NCBI RefSeq assembly: GCF_050624435.1 | Contig: NC_134530.1 | Coordinates: 144,748,721 to 144,812,720, forward strand | DNA from: Tenrec ecaudatus | Lineage: Eukaryota > Chordata > Mammalia > Afrosoricida > Tenrecidae | Length of the DNA stretch: 64,000 nucleotides | Reading direction: 5' to 3' | Made by a program: the position numbers and the translations under genes | Shown here: in pieces, positions 11,791-22,079 of the stretch | Position numbering within the stretch: the first letter of the stretch is position 1 | Layout: every line of letters begins with the position of its first letter | Notes under the pieces: model-generated | The model's input: the letters and a program-made list of their open reading frames with translations, nothing else | Database searches by the model: none | What the model was told of the DNA's origin: nothing

Positions 11791-12630
11791 TTATTTTTTT
11801 GTTGTTGAGAAAATGCCCAGCAAAACATGGACCAATTCAACAGTTTCAACATGTACAATTTAGTGGCACTGTTGAGCTTTGAATTCTGCAACCATTTCCC
11901 CTCCTTTTCTGAGTTATCCTTCATTAACATAAACTTCTTGAGCCCTCTTTCCTACCAGGTCTTTAGAATCGCTGTTGTTAATTTGATCCTCTATGGGGAG
12001 TTCGTGAAAGCATAACGCCCAAAACAGACTAGTTAAGCAACTGTTTGATTTTAAAATGACTTTGAGAATATTTTTGGTATATAGTTTTATAGTTTCGAGA
12101 TAATTTCTGGGTGGGGGGCCTTCAAGGGTTAATCCACTCCCATGACTTAAGTTCAATTGTGAGGATTGGCAGTGTTTTGTTCTGAATACACAGGGTTGCT
12201 ATGAGTCAGAATCAACTCCACAGTACCTGACAACATGGCTCCAAGAACTCTAGAGCCCTTAGTTATTTGACATTCTGTTCTGAGTCCCCTCTGACTCCCC
12301 TTCCCCCACTTTTTTTATTTGATCAGTGGTTTTCTGTGGAATCTTTGGACCTACTGTTTAGTAATGGTAAATGGCCACATTCAGTTCTGGCCTCAGAGCT
12401 AAAGAAGATGTTAGCCACATGGTCCATATCCTCCTGTTCCCACTCTTCCTGTTAGTTACTCCAGGTGATGAGAGACTAAGTGCTATGCTTGTAAGTTTTT
12501 AAGACCCCGGGAACCACACAGTGAACTAGGAGATGGAACAGAAGCTCATCAGGCTAATTAATTGAGATGTTCCATGATATCACTGCCCTATCTCAACCAA
12601 GGCACCAAACTCCATGAGGTGTTTGGTTGT
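11790..12630 (-). repeat. L1 fragment, antisense
   Basis: Contains 'ttgtaagtttttaagacccc' at about 12490, followed by 'gaactaggagatggaaca', wording shared with afrotherian L1 3' UTRs read antisense. An AfroSINE tail (12180-12255) interrupts it. Confidence 0.6.
12180..12255 (+). repeat. AfroSINE 3' fragment
   Basis: 'gggttgctatgagtcagaat' followed by 'caactccacagtacctgaca' is the 3' end of the SINE. Confidence 0.6.
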
Positions 12631-12649
12631 ACCTTCAGGAGCTACTGGG

Positions 12650-12655
<6 letters not shown>

Positions 12656-12700
<45 letters not shown>

Positions 12701-12706
12701 TGTATT
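12656..12706 (+). repeat. (TG)n microsatellite
   Basis: About eighteen TG units, then imperfect TATGTGCG text. Confidence 0.95.
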
Positions 12707-12889
12707 ATTGTAAATCATAAGGTCTCAAGTTAATTTGACCTATCCTTTTTTCAGAAAAAAAATTCCTCAGTGCCCTGGCAATTGAAATCGTTTATAAGAT
12801 GGCTCCTAAACCAGGATAAAGTGTAGGTATCTGCTATTATAGCTCCCTTGGATCATTTTAACACCCCTCAGGGGGACAGTATTTTCCAC

Positions 12890-14012
12890 TTTGGGAAACA
12901 TTGCACCTGTCACAGTTTTTGCCTTTCAAGTTTTCACAGGTGTACAACTTTACAGCAATTCCAGTAACTGATTGTGCAGCCTTTTCCTTAAAACACATTT
13001 TTCCGTTATCATTAACCCCATTTTCATCCCTCCCTCTTGACCCTGGCAACCAGTAAAAAGCCTTGATCTCTATACATTTTTCATTTCTTGTCTTTATATA
13101 TAATTGAGCTTATATGATATTTGCCTTTATATGATAGGCATATTTTGTTTACCATAGTGTCTTCAAGCTCCATTTATATTGTAGTGTCTTCAAGCTCCAG
13201 ATTTTATTTCTCTCACTGGATAACTATTCCATTGAATGTGTGTACCCCAATTTGTTTATCCACTTAGCCTTATTTTAAATAGTTTCGTTGGCATATAATT
13301 CACATATATAATTCAATAGTGTAATCATATTAAGAGTTGTGCAATCTTCACTATATTTTAGTATTCACTCATCTTTTAATAGACATTTATTGTTTTTGCT
13401 TTTTGGCCATTGTGAATAGTGCTGCCGTGAACATTGGAGAATTATGTTTTTGTCTGAGAGTCTACTTTGTTAGGAAATGTACCTAGGAGTGGACTTCCTG
13501 GATGGCAGCGTGGATGACACTGGAGACTGCTAACTGCAAGCTCAGCAGTTTGCAACGGAATCCCACAGGGGAGTTCTACTCTGTCCTGTAGGGTTTCCTT
13601 GAGTCGGAATTGACTCAATGGCAGAAACTTTTTATAACAGTTTTAGCTTTTGAGGACCCACCAGACTATTTCCCCGAAGGGCTGTACCCACCGTGAGTTC
13701 CCTCCAGCAAATGGATAAGTGTTCCAATTCCTCCCATTCTCATGAACAGTATTCTTATTCTCTCTTTGTTTTTAAATCTTAGTCAATTTGAGAGTGGGAT
13801 GGTAACTCAAGATGCATTATTTGCATCTCTAATGGCTACTGATGTGGCATCTTCATGTGCTTGGTGGCCATTTGAATGTCCTCTAGTGAAATGTCTACTC
13901 AAGTCCTTTGCATATTTTATCCTTGGGTTATTTGTCCTTTTATTTTTAAGTTGTAAATTCTTATCTATTATTATTATTATTGGATTCTTGATGGATATAT
14001 GGTTTCTGAAGA
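12890..14012 (-). repeat. Old L1 3' region, antisense, left part
   Basis: The phrases 'gaataactattccattgaat'-like text at 13220-13240, 'gccattgtgaatagtgctgc' at 13407 and 'cctctagtgaaatgtctact' at 13880 are in the order of mammalian L1 sequence on the minus strand. The repeat is cut by the mariner insertion at 14013 and resumes at 15250. The 142-codon + frame at 13742-14170 runs from this L1 into the mariner and is not a gene. Confidence 0.7.
13494..13630 (+). repeat. AfroSINE, internally deleted
   Basis: The head 'ctggatggcagcgtggatga' is joined to 'cacaggggagttctactctg' and 'gactcaatggcagaaac'; the middle 'actcctcaggagaaag' section is missing. Inserted in the surrounding L1. Confidence 0.7.
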
Positions 14013-14172
14013 TACGAGGGGTACCCCCAAAATACTGGAATTTTTTCCCCCAATGCTGTGTATTTAATTTTTTTATATTTATAAAACAACCTCATCACCT
14101 TCAAAGTACTCTCCATTACACTTCCTGCATTTGTCAAATCTGCAGTTCCATTCCTGGAAACCTTTTTTAAAC

Positions 14173-14418
14173 TCATCTGCTTGATTGGCTCATAGCACCT
14201 CCCTTGTTTGTTTTTTCTTCACCTGCATCATCAAATCGCTGTCCTTTCATGTCCCTCTGCATTCCAGAAAGCAAAAAGAATTCCTGTGGTGCGAGGTCAG
14301 GTGAGTGAGGTGCATGGGGCAAGAAAGGCATGCTTATTTTTGCAAAAAATTGGCACACTGAGATGGCTGTGTGAGAAGGTGCATTGTCGTGACACAAGAC
14401 CAATCCCCCATCTGCCAC
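14173..14418 (-). pseudogene. Mariner transposase, C-terminal catalytic fragment
   Basis: The first motif of the fragment, HDNAPSHTA, supplies the second acidic residue of the mariner D,D34D triad (Asp codon 14388-14386). Exactly 34 residues intervene before the third triad position, where this copy has GAA (Glu, 14283-14281) instead of Asp. The downstream MKGQRFDD resembles the mariner C-terminal 'MKGKRFD' motif. The fragment begins at a Met that is internal to the ancestral protein. Confidence 0.85.
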
Positions 14419-14863
14419 AAATCAGGCCTTTTTGGTCACAGACTGTTACCCCATCTTTTCAGAACCTCTAAATAGAAACTTGATTAACAGTCTGACCTAA
14501 TGGAACAAACTCCAAATGCACTATTCCCCTCATATCCCCCCCCCCCCAAAAAAAGGCATCATCTTGATCTTTGATTTCACTTGATGAGCCTTTTCTGGGC
14601 GATGTGACAACGGCATCTTCCACTGGCTTGATTTCGGGGTTGTAAGAATAATACCATGTCTCGACATCAGTAATGACCGTGGGAAAAAAATCTGGGTTGC
14701 TTCTGAGCTGTTTCGAAAGCACAGCACATGTTTCCACTCCACGGTTTTTTTTTGGTCAGTCAGAACCTGTGGTACAAATTTCACAGCCACTCTTATTCCC
14801 AAATCTTCCATTAGATTTCACTGAACCAAGCTCCAAGAGAGTCCAGATAACTTACCCATCTCT

Positions 14864-15124
14864 TCAAGGATCCATTGTCTTTGGTCTTCTAGCACAGTGC
14901 ACATTTTTGTCCGTTTCGAAAGTCGATGGGGCATCCAGAACAAGAGTTGTCATCAATCGACATTCATCTTTTTTGAAATGAGAAAACAATTTGTACGCTT
15001 GCGTTTTCCCTACAGCACTGTCCGTGTAAGCTGTGTTCCACATCACAACAGTTTCTACAGCATTCTTTTCGAACAGGAAACAAAATTTCACAGCCACATG
15101 CTGTTCTCTTAAATCAACTATCAC
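14864..15124 (-). pseudogene. Mariner transposase, N-terminal DNA-binding fragment
   Basis: The fragment runs from EQHVAVKFCFLFEKNAVE through QAYKLFSHFKKDE to DAPSTFETDKNV. This follows the N-terminal helix-turn-helix region of mariner transposases, where 'R.V.KFCFKLGK' is followed by 'W..RFK.G' and 'GRPSTS.T.ENV'. It is out of frame with the catalytic fragment. Confidence 0.8.
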
Positions 15125-15251
15125 AAAAATCAGGGTTTGAGTGAAACTGCGAAATTGCTTTTACAAAAAAGTTCAGTGACCAAAGAGAACCTTTCCAGGC
15201 AATGACCCTGGGTGCACTAACTCAGCAAGTTGCTGAGGGTATACCCCTCTA

Positions 15252-16160
15252 TTCTCCCAGTTCGTAGCTTGTGTTTTTACTTTTTAAAAATGTTTTTTGA
15301 CAAGTTTTTAATTTTATGAGGCCGCATTTATTTATTTTGTCTTTGCGGTTTATGTTTTTGTTACAGTAGATCATCTTGTTGAATGCCAAGGCTGACAGTG
15401 TTGCCCTTGCTTGCCCTTGTTTGTCCTTTTGTTCAGTTGGAATTTGTGTATATTTTGGGGGCAGGGTGGGCAGCAATCTGCAGTCAGCATTTCTAAACCA
15501 CCAAGCTGCTCCTAGACATGCAGGGCTAGTTCCGCCCTGTTCTACAGGATCCCTAGGAATTGGCATCGGCTCTGTGGCAGTGAGCATGAGGCAAGGATCC
15601 TGGTTCATTTTCGTGTGTGTGTGGAAATACTCCCATTTTCCCCAGCACTATTTATTGAAGAGATTCTTTATCACATGGAGTTAACACCCCTTTCAGAAAT
15701 CAGTTAGCCATAGGTCTGGGTTTATTTTTGGACTTTGAACCATATTTCCAGTGGTTTACGGACTTAGAGTTCTGTCAGCACCAGATTGTATTGATACTGT
15801 TGCTGTGCGGTGTGTTTTAAAGTCTGGGAGTGTGAGTTGGCCTACATTGTTCTTTCCTTTCAACATTTTGGCTATCTAAGGCCTCTTGTCGGTCCATACA
15901 AAATTGATTATTTTTTTATTTTCATAAATTTGGCATTATATGGAATCTGTAGATCAATTTGGGTAGTAAACATCTTAATAATGCTATCTTCCAATCCATG
16001 AACATGGAACATCTATTTATTTTAGTGTTCTTTAATCTCCTTTCAGCGGTTTTATAGTTTTCATTGTATATATCTGTTACATCTCTAGTTAGATTTAGTT
16101 CTGGTATTTTAATCTCATAGCTGCTGTTGTAAATGGAATTGTTTCTCTAAATTTCCCCTT
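15252..16160 (-). repeat. Old L1 3' region, antisense, right part
   Basis: Resumes the L1 text interrupted by the mariner: 'ttctcccagttcgtagcttg' is the expected continuation of 'atatatggtttctgaag' at 14000. Further L1-like text runs to about 16160. A diverged SINE is inserted at 15470-15590. Confidence 0.7.
15470..15590 (+). repeat. AfroSINE, truncated
   Basis: 'gcagtcagcatttctaaacc' leads to 'gttccgccctgttctacagg' and 'tctgtggcagtgagcatgag'. The start and middle are short. Confidence 0.6.
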
Positions 16161-16199
16161 CAGATTTCTCATTGCTAGAAAAAGAAGCACAGGTATATT

Positions 16200-16590
16200 T
16201 TAAACTTTGTGTGAATGGGGGGAGGTTTACAGAGACCATCGTTTTTATTTGACAATTCATAGGCATTCTCAATCAACTCATCTGTTGCAATTCCCTCCGT
16301 GTACCGTTGTTTATCTTTCTTCCTTCTTGTGCTTCCTGTTTCTGCTCCTTTCCTAACCCTCTGAACTTTGTCCTTCAGTTAAAGGCGGCCTTTGCTCCAA
16401 ATGCTTGGTCTTGTAATATGGAGATGACTTTAGCGCTAGACCTTAGTATAAGGGTTCTATTCTTGAGGGTTGCTTCTGTTTATGTCTAACCAATAAAATA
16501 AGCCTGCTTTCTTCTATGATTTTGAGTTCTGCCCCACCTTTTTCTCCCACTTTATTCGGGACCATCTAAACAAACCCCCTCCCCCCAAAC
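16200..16590 (-). repeat. L1-derived sequence, antisense
   Basis: Pyrimidine-rich text continuing the L1 block. The + frame at 16307-16489 is a chance frame. Confidence 0.45.
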
Positions 16591-16595
16591 AAAAC

Positions 16596-16775
16596 AAAAA
16601 CCATTGTCATGATGTCAATTCTTATTTTTAATGACCTTCTATACAGGGTTTCTATGGCTGGAAATCTTTAAAGGAGCAAACAGCCCAGCCTGTCTTTCTC
16701 CTGAGAACAGCTGGTTTTGAAACACTGACTTTGGTAGTTAGCAGTCCAGCATTTACCTGACAACACCACCAAGAC
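16596..16775 (-). repeat. AfroSINE, antisense
   Basis: From 'ccattgtcatgatgtcaatt' to 'ctgacaacaccaccaagacc'. Only about seven bases separate it from the SPIN element. Confidence 0.7.
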
Positions 16776-16781
16776 CTAAGG

Positions 16782-17200
16782 CAGCAGTTCTCAACCTGTG
16801 GGCCCGACGGTCTTCGGAACCGAAACACTGCCCCTCTATCCTCCCTCCTCTCTGTTGCCGGGTGGGTCGGCCCACATGCAGATATGCCCACATATGGCGT
16901 GAAGACTGTTACCCTGGCTACACCATGCTTCAAGACGAAATTTCATTTATTTGTAATTAGAAATAAATATTTCACAATATGTAATTACATATTGTTTTTA
17001 TGATTCATCACCAAGCTTTAATTATGTTCAATTTGTAACAATGAAGATACATCCTGCATATCAGATTTGCGTGACAATTCATAACAGTAGCAAAATGACA
17101 GTGATGAAGTAGCAATGAAAATAATTGTATGGCTGGGGGTCACCACAACACGAGGAGCTGTGTGAAAGGGTTGCGGTCTTAGGAAGGTGGAGACCCACTG
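16782..17200 (-). mobile_element. SPIN-like hAT transposon, non-autonomous, both ends present
   Basis: The left end CAGCAGTTCTCAACCTGTGG and the right end in reverse complement CAGTGGGTCTCCACCTTCC are terminal inverted repeats. The interior, on the minus strand, includes 'aaatatttatttctaattac' and 'aaataaatgaaattt', which I recognise as the 3' half of SPIN elements. Length is 419 bp, so the transposase is absent. The 8-bp flanks, acctaagg and ctccaagg, match at five positions, consistent with a decayed hAT target duplication. SPIN moves with transposase supplied by full-length copies elsewhere. Confidence 0.85.
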
Positions 17201-17209
17201 CTCCAAGGC

Positions 17210-18425
17210 GATCCTATCAGAGCAGTTGGTAGTAGTCAGACACTGTCTAGTTCTTGTCTCAGGGTTGTGGAAACAGGTTTGTGTGGTCTTAGTAGTCCAT
17301 TGGACTAATTGTTTCTATGGCATCTTTTCATTTTTGTCACTCCTTTCCTTTGGAAAGCGGGAGACCAATAATTGCATGTTAGTATGCTCCTCACAAACTT
17401 ACAAGATCCCAATCACAATGCATCAAATTAAGATAAAGAGCATTATCTCTGAACTGTGGTATGCCAATTAACTGGTGTTGCCTAAGACCGTGACCCTGAT
17501 CCCTCAGGCCAGTGACTTGTTCCCCCACGTTTGTTTGGTATGGCTAAGAAATTTGTATAACTTTATCCCCTGTGTACTACTCTACCACATTCATGGATAT
17601 ATTTGCAGCCAAGGTAAGTATACATATACAGATATCCTGCATCAAACTGAGTATATGCCCACTCTCCTGCGCCCACCTGTTAAGTCTGTGTGTGTAAGCC
17701 TCTGCTCATAGATCCCACTGCTGCTGGAATATGTGTATAAGGGGATCTGCCTCTGTTGGCTTCAACTTTCGCCAGCCACCCAGTGTTCCCCTGCCTCCAT
17801 AATATTTTCTACCTGCCCTCTTGGTGTGTATTATTTTTTCCTTCCCCCGTGTCGTCGCTTGTGTAGCTTCTGACCTGTGACTTCCCCATTTCCCTTTGCC
17901 CCCTAGCCCTAGTAATCATCAAAGGATTGTTTACTTTGGTTTGAAAACTTATTTTAATAGTGGTCTTATACAATATCTGACTTTTTCTATTTGACCACTT
18001 TTACTCAGTGTGATGGTTCTTATTCTTTAATTTTATGTAGTACTCTGAATGTATGTGCCCAGATTTGTTTACCCGTCCGTCCACCAGTGGCCATTTAGGT
18101 GGCATCCCTCATTTTGTGGTTGTGACTAGTGCTGCGATGAATCTGGGTGTGCTTTAACTGTGAGTTAGTGACTGGTTTCTAAGGATTGCGGGGTCATCCT
18201 GTGTTTCTAGCCCTAACTCTTTGAGGAAGTGCTTACTGCTTCCCCCAGTCTTTGTGCCCCATGTCCCATCCCAGCCGTCGCATATGAAGATGCCAGTGTT
18301 TCTGAAGGCCTTGCCAGCATTTGTCTCTTTGTTTGTTTGTTTGTTTTTTAACTTTGCTATTACATTGAGGTGAAATGAAATCTCATGGCATCTCTCAAAT
18401 AGCTAGTGATGTTGAGCTTCATATA
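17210..18425 (-). repeat. L1-derived sequence, antisense
   Basis: Continues the L1 block. The text near 18000-18130 ('ttactcagtgtgatggttct', 'gtgactagtgctgcgatgaa') is in the L1 3' order on the minus strand. It is cut by the LTR at 18426 and continues after 18957. Confidence 0.65.
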
Positions 18426-18956
18426 TGTGTTATCCTGGGTAGACTAGAGAAACAAATGTATAGACGCTCGTGTGTATAAGAGCTTAAAAACAGAAAGAGC
18501 TTTCTATACAGAGCAACTGCATCCCAGCCCAGTCCAGATCAAGTCCATAAGTCCTATATTAGCCCATATGTCCGATACCAGTCTCTAAAGTCCTCTTCAG
18601 ACACACAGAACACATGCAATGACGCCAAATTCAGGAAGATCACAGGCCAGTGGGTGGGAAGTCTTGTGGATCCAGTTGTGGTGTAAGCCTCTCAGCGGTG
18701 GCAGGGGTTTCTTTGTGGCTTCTCCAGCTTGGGGCACTAGTGTAGGTCCGTGTGTCTTGTCAGTTGCAATGTCTCTCGGGTAGTGAGCAGAGAGAGAGAG
18801 AGGGAGAGTCTCCCGCCTCCAAGGAGGAAACACAGAATTATCAGGTGAAGGCCATGCCCACACAGAGGCCTCATTGGAAATCTCCTGATTGACAGCCCAT
18901 ACTCTACCCCTACACTTTTAATCCTCAAATTGACACCAGAGTATGTAACTACCACA
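18426..18956 (+). mobile_element. Solo LTR with 5-bp target-site duplication
   Basis: Begins TGTGTTATCC and ends CTACCACA, so it has TG...CA ends with short inverted termini. It is flanked by ATATA at 18421-18425 and again at 18957-18961, a perfect 5-bp target duplication. Length is 531 bp. No internal retroviral region accompanies it, so it reads as a solo LTR. The same family recurs at 22709-23271, 49707-50100 and, inverted, near 52725-52960. The strand is assigned only by text direction. The open frames at 18597-18979 are chance frames. Confidence 0.75.
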
Positions 18957-18961
18957 ATATA

Positions 18962-20600
18962 TTTCTTGACCACCTGCATGTATATCTTCCTTGGGTAAGT
19001 GTCCTCTCATGTGCTGTGTCCGTTTCTCACTTGGATTAAGGGTTGCTATGAATCAGAATTGACTCAATGCCAGTGAGCTGATTTGTATTTTATTGAAGTT
19101 TCCTTTAAATATTAGCACTTAATCCCTTTTGTGTTCATAGCATGTGCGAAAATGTTTTCCTAGTCTGTGGTGAAATCTTTTGATCCACATAAGTATTTCA
19201 GTTTTAGGAGGTCCTAGTCATCTAGTTTGTCTTCTTCTGTTTGTGTTTTTCATTATTTTTTATAATTTATTTATGCCAGATTTTAGGGCACCTATCTTTG
19301 CCTCTATTTTTTCATTGATGATCTCAATAATTCTAGATTTTATATTGAGGTCTTTGAGCCATCTTGAGTTTATTTTTGCATATGGTATGAGATATAGGTC
19401 CTATTTCCAGTGGAAATCCAGTTTTGCCACCCCATCTATTAAAGAGAGACTCTTGTTTTACAGCTTTGTCAAAGATTAGTTTTCTGTTCGTTGATGGATT
19501 TCCCTCTGAGCTCTCAGTTTTGTTCCACTTATCTGTTGTATCAGTGCTGAGCCGTCCCGACTACCTTGGCTGTGTACTAAGTTTTGCGATTGGGAAGTGA
19601 GAGGTCTATGTTGTTGATTTTTAGTAGTGCTTTGCTTATCCAGGGTTTTTTGTTTTGTTTTCTTTTCCATACAAAGTTGATGTTTAGTTTTACTGAATGA
19701 TAGTAGAATTGGGATAGAATTGCATTATAACTGTAGATTACGTGGGTCGAATTGGCATTTTCATAATGTTAAGTCTTTCCATTCGTAAACATGGTATATT
19801 CTTCCATTTCAGATAGATCACTTGTTTCTTTTAGTAGTGTTTTGCAGTTTGGGTACAAATCTTGTTTGCCTGGTTAGATTTATTCTTAACTATTTCATCT
19901 TTTGGGTTGCTTTTATGTACTGTATTGTTTTCCTGGGTTCTTTTTCAGAGCTCTTTTTTGTTAGCATAAAATAATCCAACTGATGTTTATTGATCTTGTA
20001 CCTTGTTACTTTGCTAAATCTTTCAATAAGCTTCATTAATTTTATTTCTGTATGTATTGGGTCATGTAAGTGTGAATATGGGAATTCTACTTCTTAGCTA
20101 ACTGGGATGTCTTTAATTTCCTTTTTTGGTCCAATAGCTCAGGCCAAGACTCTCAGCACAATACTACATAGGAATCGTGATTCTTTGTCTAGTTCTTGTT
20201 CACAAGGGGAATGCTTTCAATTTCTCTCATTTGAGAGCAATGTTCCCCAGGGGTTTTGTATATATGCTCTGTACTATGTTGAGGATCCTCCTTCTATTAC
20301 TGTTTGTTAAGTGTTTTTATTGGGACTGGATGTTGGATTTTGTCAAGTGCATTCTCTTGGCTAATTGATATGATCGTGTTTGTTTTCTTTATATGGTAGA
20401 TTATAAATTACATTGATTGTGTTTTTTATGTGTAATGTTACACATGCTTTCTTTATTTTTTTACATCGATTGTGTTTCCAATGATGAACTATTCTAGCAT
20501 ATTGGCATGGCTCGCACTTGGTCGTGATGCATTGTTTTTTTTGGTATGTGTTGGATTTTATTGGCTAGCATTTTGAGAACGTTTTCATCTGTGATCATGA
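18962..20600 (-). repeat. Old L1 ORF2-3' region, antisense
   Basis: Pyrimidine- and T-rich text with 'gagttgccat'-style L1 order, including 'tgatccacataagtatttc' and 'ttgccaccccatctattaaa', continues the L1 cut by the solo LTR. No intact reverse-transcriptase frame exists on the minus strand. The 99-codon + frame at 19180-19479 is an antisense chance frame. A SINE tail sits at 19041-19080. Confidence 0.7.
19041..19080 (+). repeat. AfroSINE tail fragment
   Basis: 'ttgctatgaatcagaattga' then 'ctcaatgccagtgag'. Confidence 0.6.
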
Positions 20601-20617
20601 GAAATCAAGATTCAGAC

Positions 20618-20778
20618 TTACTGCTTTAAGTTGACTGACTCGTTGTGACCCTCTGGGGCAGAGTAGAACTGCTCCTCGGGGTTTCTGAGACTGCACATCT
20701 GCACCGGAGTAGACAGCCTCCCTTCTCTCCTGCTGAGTTACGCATTGGCTGCTAACTGAAACCACCAGCCGCTCCGCA
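20618..20778 (-). repeat. AfroSINE, antisense
   Basis: From 'ttactgctttaagttgactg' to 'gaaaccaccagccgctcc'. Confidence 0.75.
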
Positions 20779-20936
20779 CATTCATTTACTAACCAAAGCA
20801 TCACTTACATTAGTATGCCCGTGTCATTTGAAAAATAACGCAAAGTTATCATTTCACCCATGTAAGTGTGATACTTTCATTAAATCTTAACCTTTTAGAG
20901 AATCATTAAAGAAAGCCAGGGCCTATGTTCTAACCA

Positions 20937-21130
20937 GGACCCCTGGGTGGCCTAGTGGTTATGCGTTGGGCTGCTAACCGCAAGGTCAGCAGTTCAAAAC
21001 TAATAGCCACTCCTCAGGAGAAAGGTGAGGCTTTCTACTCCCATAAAGATTTAGGATTGTGGAAACCCGCGGGGGCTGTTCTACCCTGCCCTATAGAATT
21101 GCTGTGAGTCGGCATTGACTCGTTGACTCA
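20937..21130 (+). repeat. AfroSINE, full length, relatively well preserved
   Basis: The head 'ctagtggttatgcgttgggc' with 'aaggtcagcagttcaaaac' retains the tRNA-like A and B box layout. The body and tail 'gagtcggcattgactcgttg' are intact. A (CA)n tract follows at 21138-21172. Confidence 0.9.
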
Positions 21131-21137
21131 CCAACAT

Positions 21138-21172
21138 ACACACACACGCACACACACATGCACACACACGTT
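21138..21172 (+). repeat. Imperfect (CA)n microsatellite
   Basis: CA units with occasional G and T interruptions, directly after an AfroSINE. Confidence 0.85.
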
Positions 21173-21184
21173 GAGTGAGGTCTT

Positions 21185-21245
21185 TTCCCGAACAGGGTCA
21201 CTCTGAGTTGGAATTGACTCAATGGCAGTGAGTTGGTGTTTTGTT
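21185..21245 (+). repeat. AfroSINE tail fragment
   Basis: 'gagttggaattgactcaatg' followed by 'gcagtgagttgg'. It is a second SINE end beside the full copy. Confidence 0.65.
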
Positions 21246-21687
21246 TTTTTTAAATGATCTAACCAGCAAGGACTGGCTTTCAAACCTTAGGCAGATAGCT
21301 TGGCTTGGACTTACTTCTGCTCCTTATGTATAAACTAAGAATGATAGTGCCGGCTTCAGTTTCCTCAAAGGAGAGACATGGTGAGATGATGATAGGCGTG
21401 CAAGAACTTTGAAGTTGGAATATAGAGCTTTAGTATTAGAAATAATATTTAACTGTCTACATATAGGGACATTGTCTTCTCTTACAACAATGATAGGTCA
21501 TTTTCTTAGCATTAGTACAGCTAGAAATACTCTTTACAACTTTGAATATAACCCATTAAGTAGCCAGAAGAAAGTATGCTGAACTTTTATGTTCACATTC
21601 TCTTAACCCTACTTAATGTATATTTTCAAGGTTAACAACTTACAAATATTCTAACTGGCTCTTGCTGTAATTACCTTCTCTGCTTAG

Positions 21688-21733
21688 TGTCGCTGTGAGT
21701 TGGAATTGTTTTGATGGCAGTGAGTTTGAGTTT
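21688..21733 (+). repeat. AfroSINE tail fragment
   Basis: 'cgctgtgagttggaattgtt' followed by 'ttgatggcagtgagtttgag'. Confidence 0.65.
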
Positions 21734-22079
21734 TCTCTGATCAGGTTGAGTTAATGATAGATTCTTGGTATTGGAATTTTATGCAATTTTATGTAGAGCA
21801 ATTTATTATTATTATCTAACTTCTTTCAATTAAATTGGCTTCATAATCTCTGGTACCTCCAAGAAGGCAGTGTGATCGGAAGAAGAAAGCATGGGGTTTG
21901 GTGCTGATGCGTGCTTGAATTGTGACCAGGTTATTTGCGGTCTTTGGTCATCAGTTTGTATTTGTAAAATGAGCTTCTGAAGGTTATTGTGACGATTGAG
22001 ATAATATAAAAATGTGCCTACCTTAGGGTCAAAATCAGCATGGGGGACACATCTGACCTCCTCTGGCTCCCAAGGCTGA

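Larger units (their letters stand above)
14015..15249 (-). mobile_element. Full-length mariner-family DNA transposon (inactive copy)
   Basis: Flanked by TA on both sides (14013-14014 and 15250-15251). The left end reads CGAGGGGTACCCCC and the right end, in reverse complement, GAGGGGTATACCC, giving matching terminal inverted repeats. The element is about 1235 bp, close to the usual 1.28 kb. The transposase lies on the minus strand in pieces. An N-terminal helix-turn-helix part is at 15124-14864 (EQHVAVKFCF). The catalytic part at 14418-14173 contains HDNAPSHTA and, 34 residues after that Asp, SPDLAPQEFF. At least three frame changes separate the pieces. The element sits inside an L1. It must be inactive because the transposase frame is broken. 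Confidence 0.9.

Noticed and set aside
13742..14170. 142-codon + strand open frame with hydrophobic stretches
   Set aside because: Made of antisense L1 text fused to the start of the mariner; the membrane-like look comes from T-rich DNA.
20937..21130. tRNA-gene-like promoter boxes
   Set aside because: They belong to the tRNA-derived head of the AfroSINE; no cloverleaf or terminator of a functional tRNA was seen here or elsewhere.
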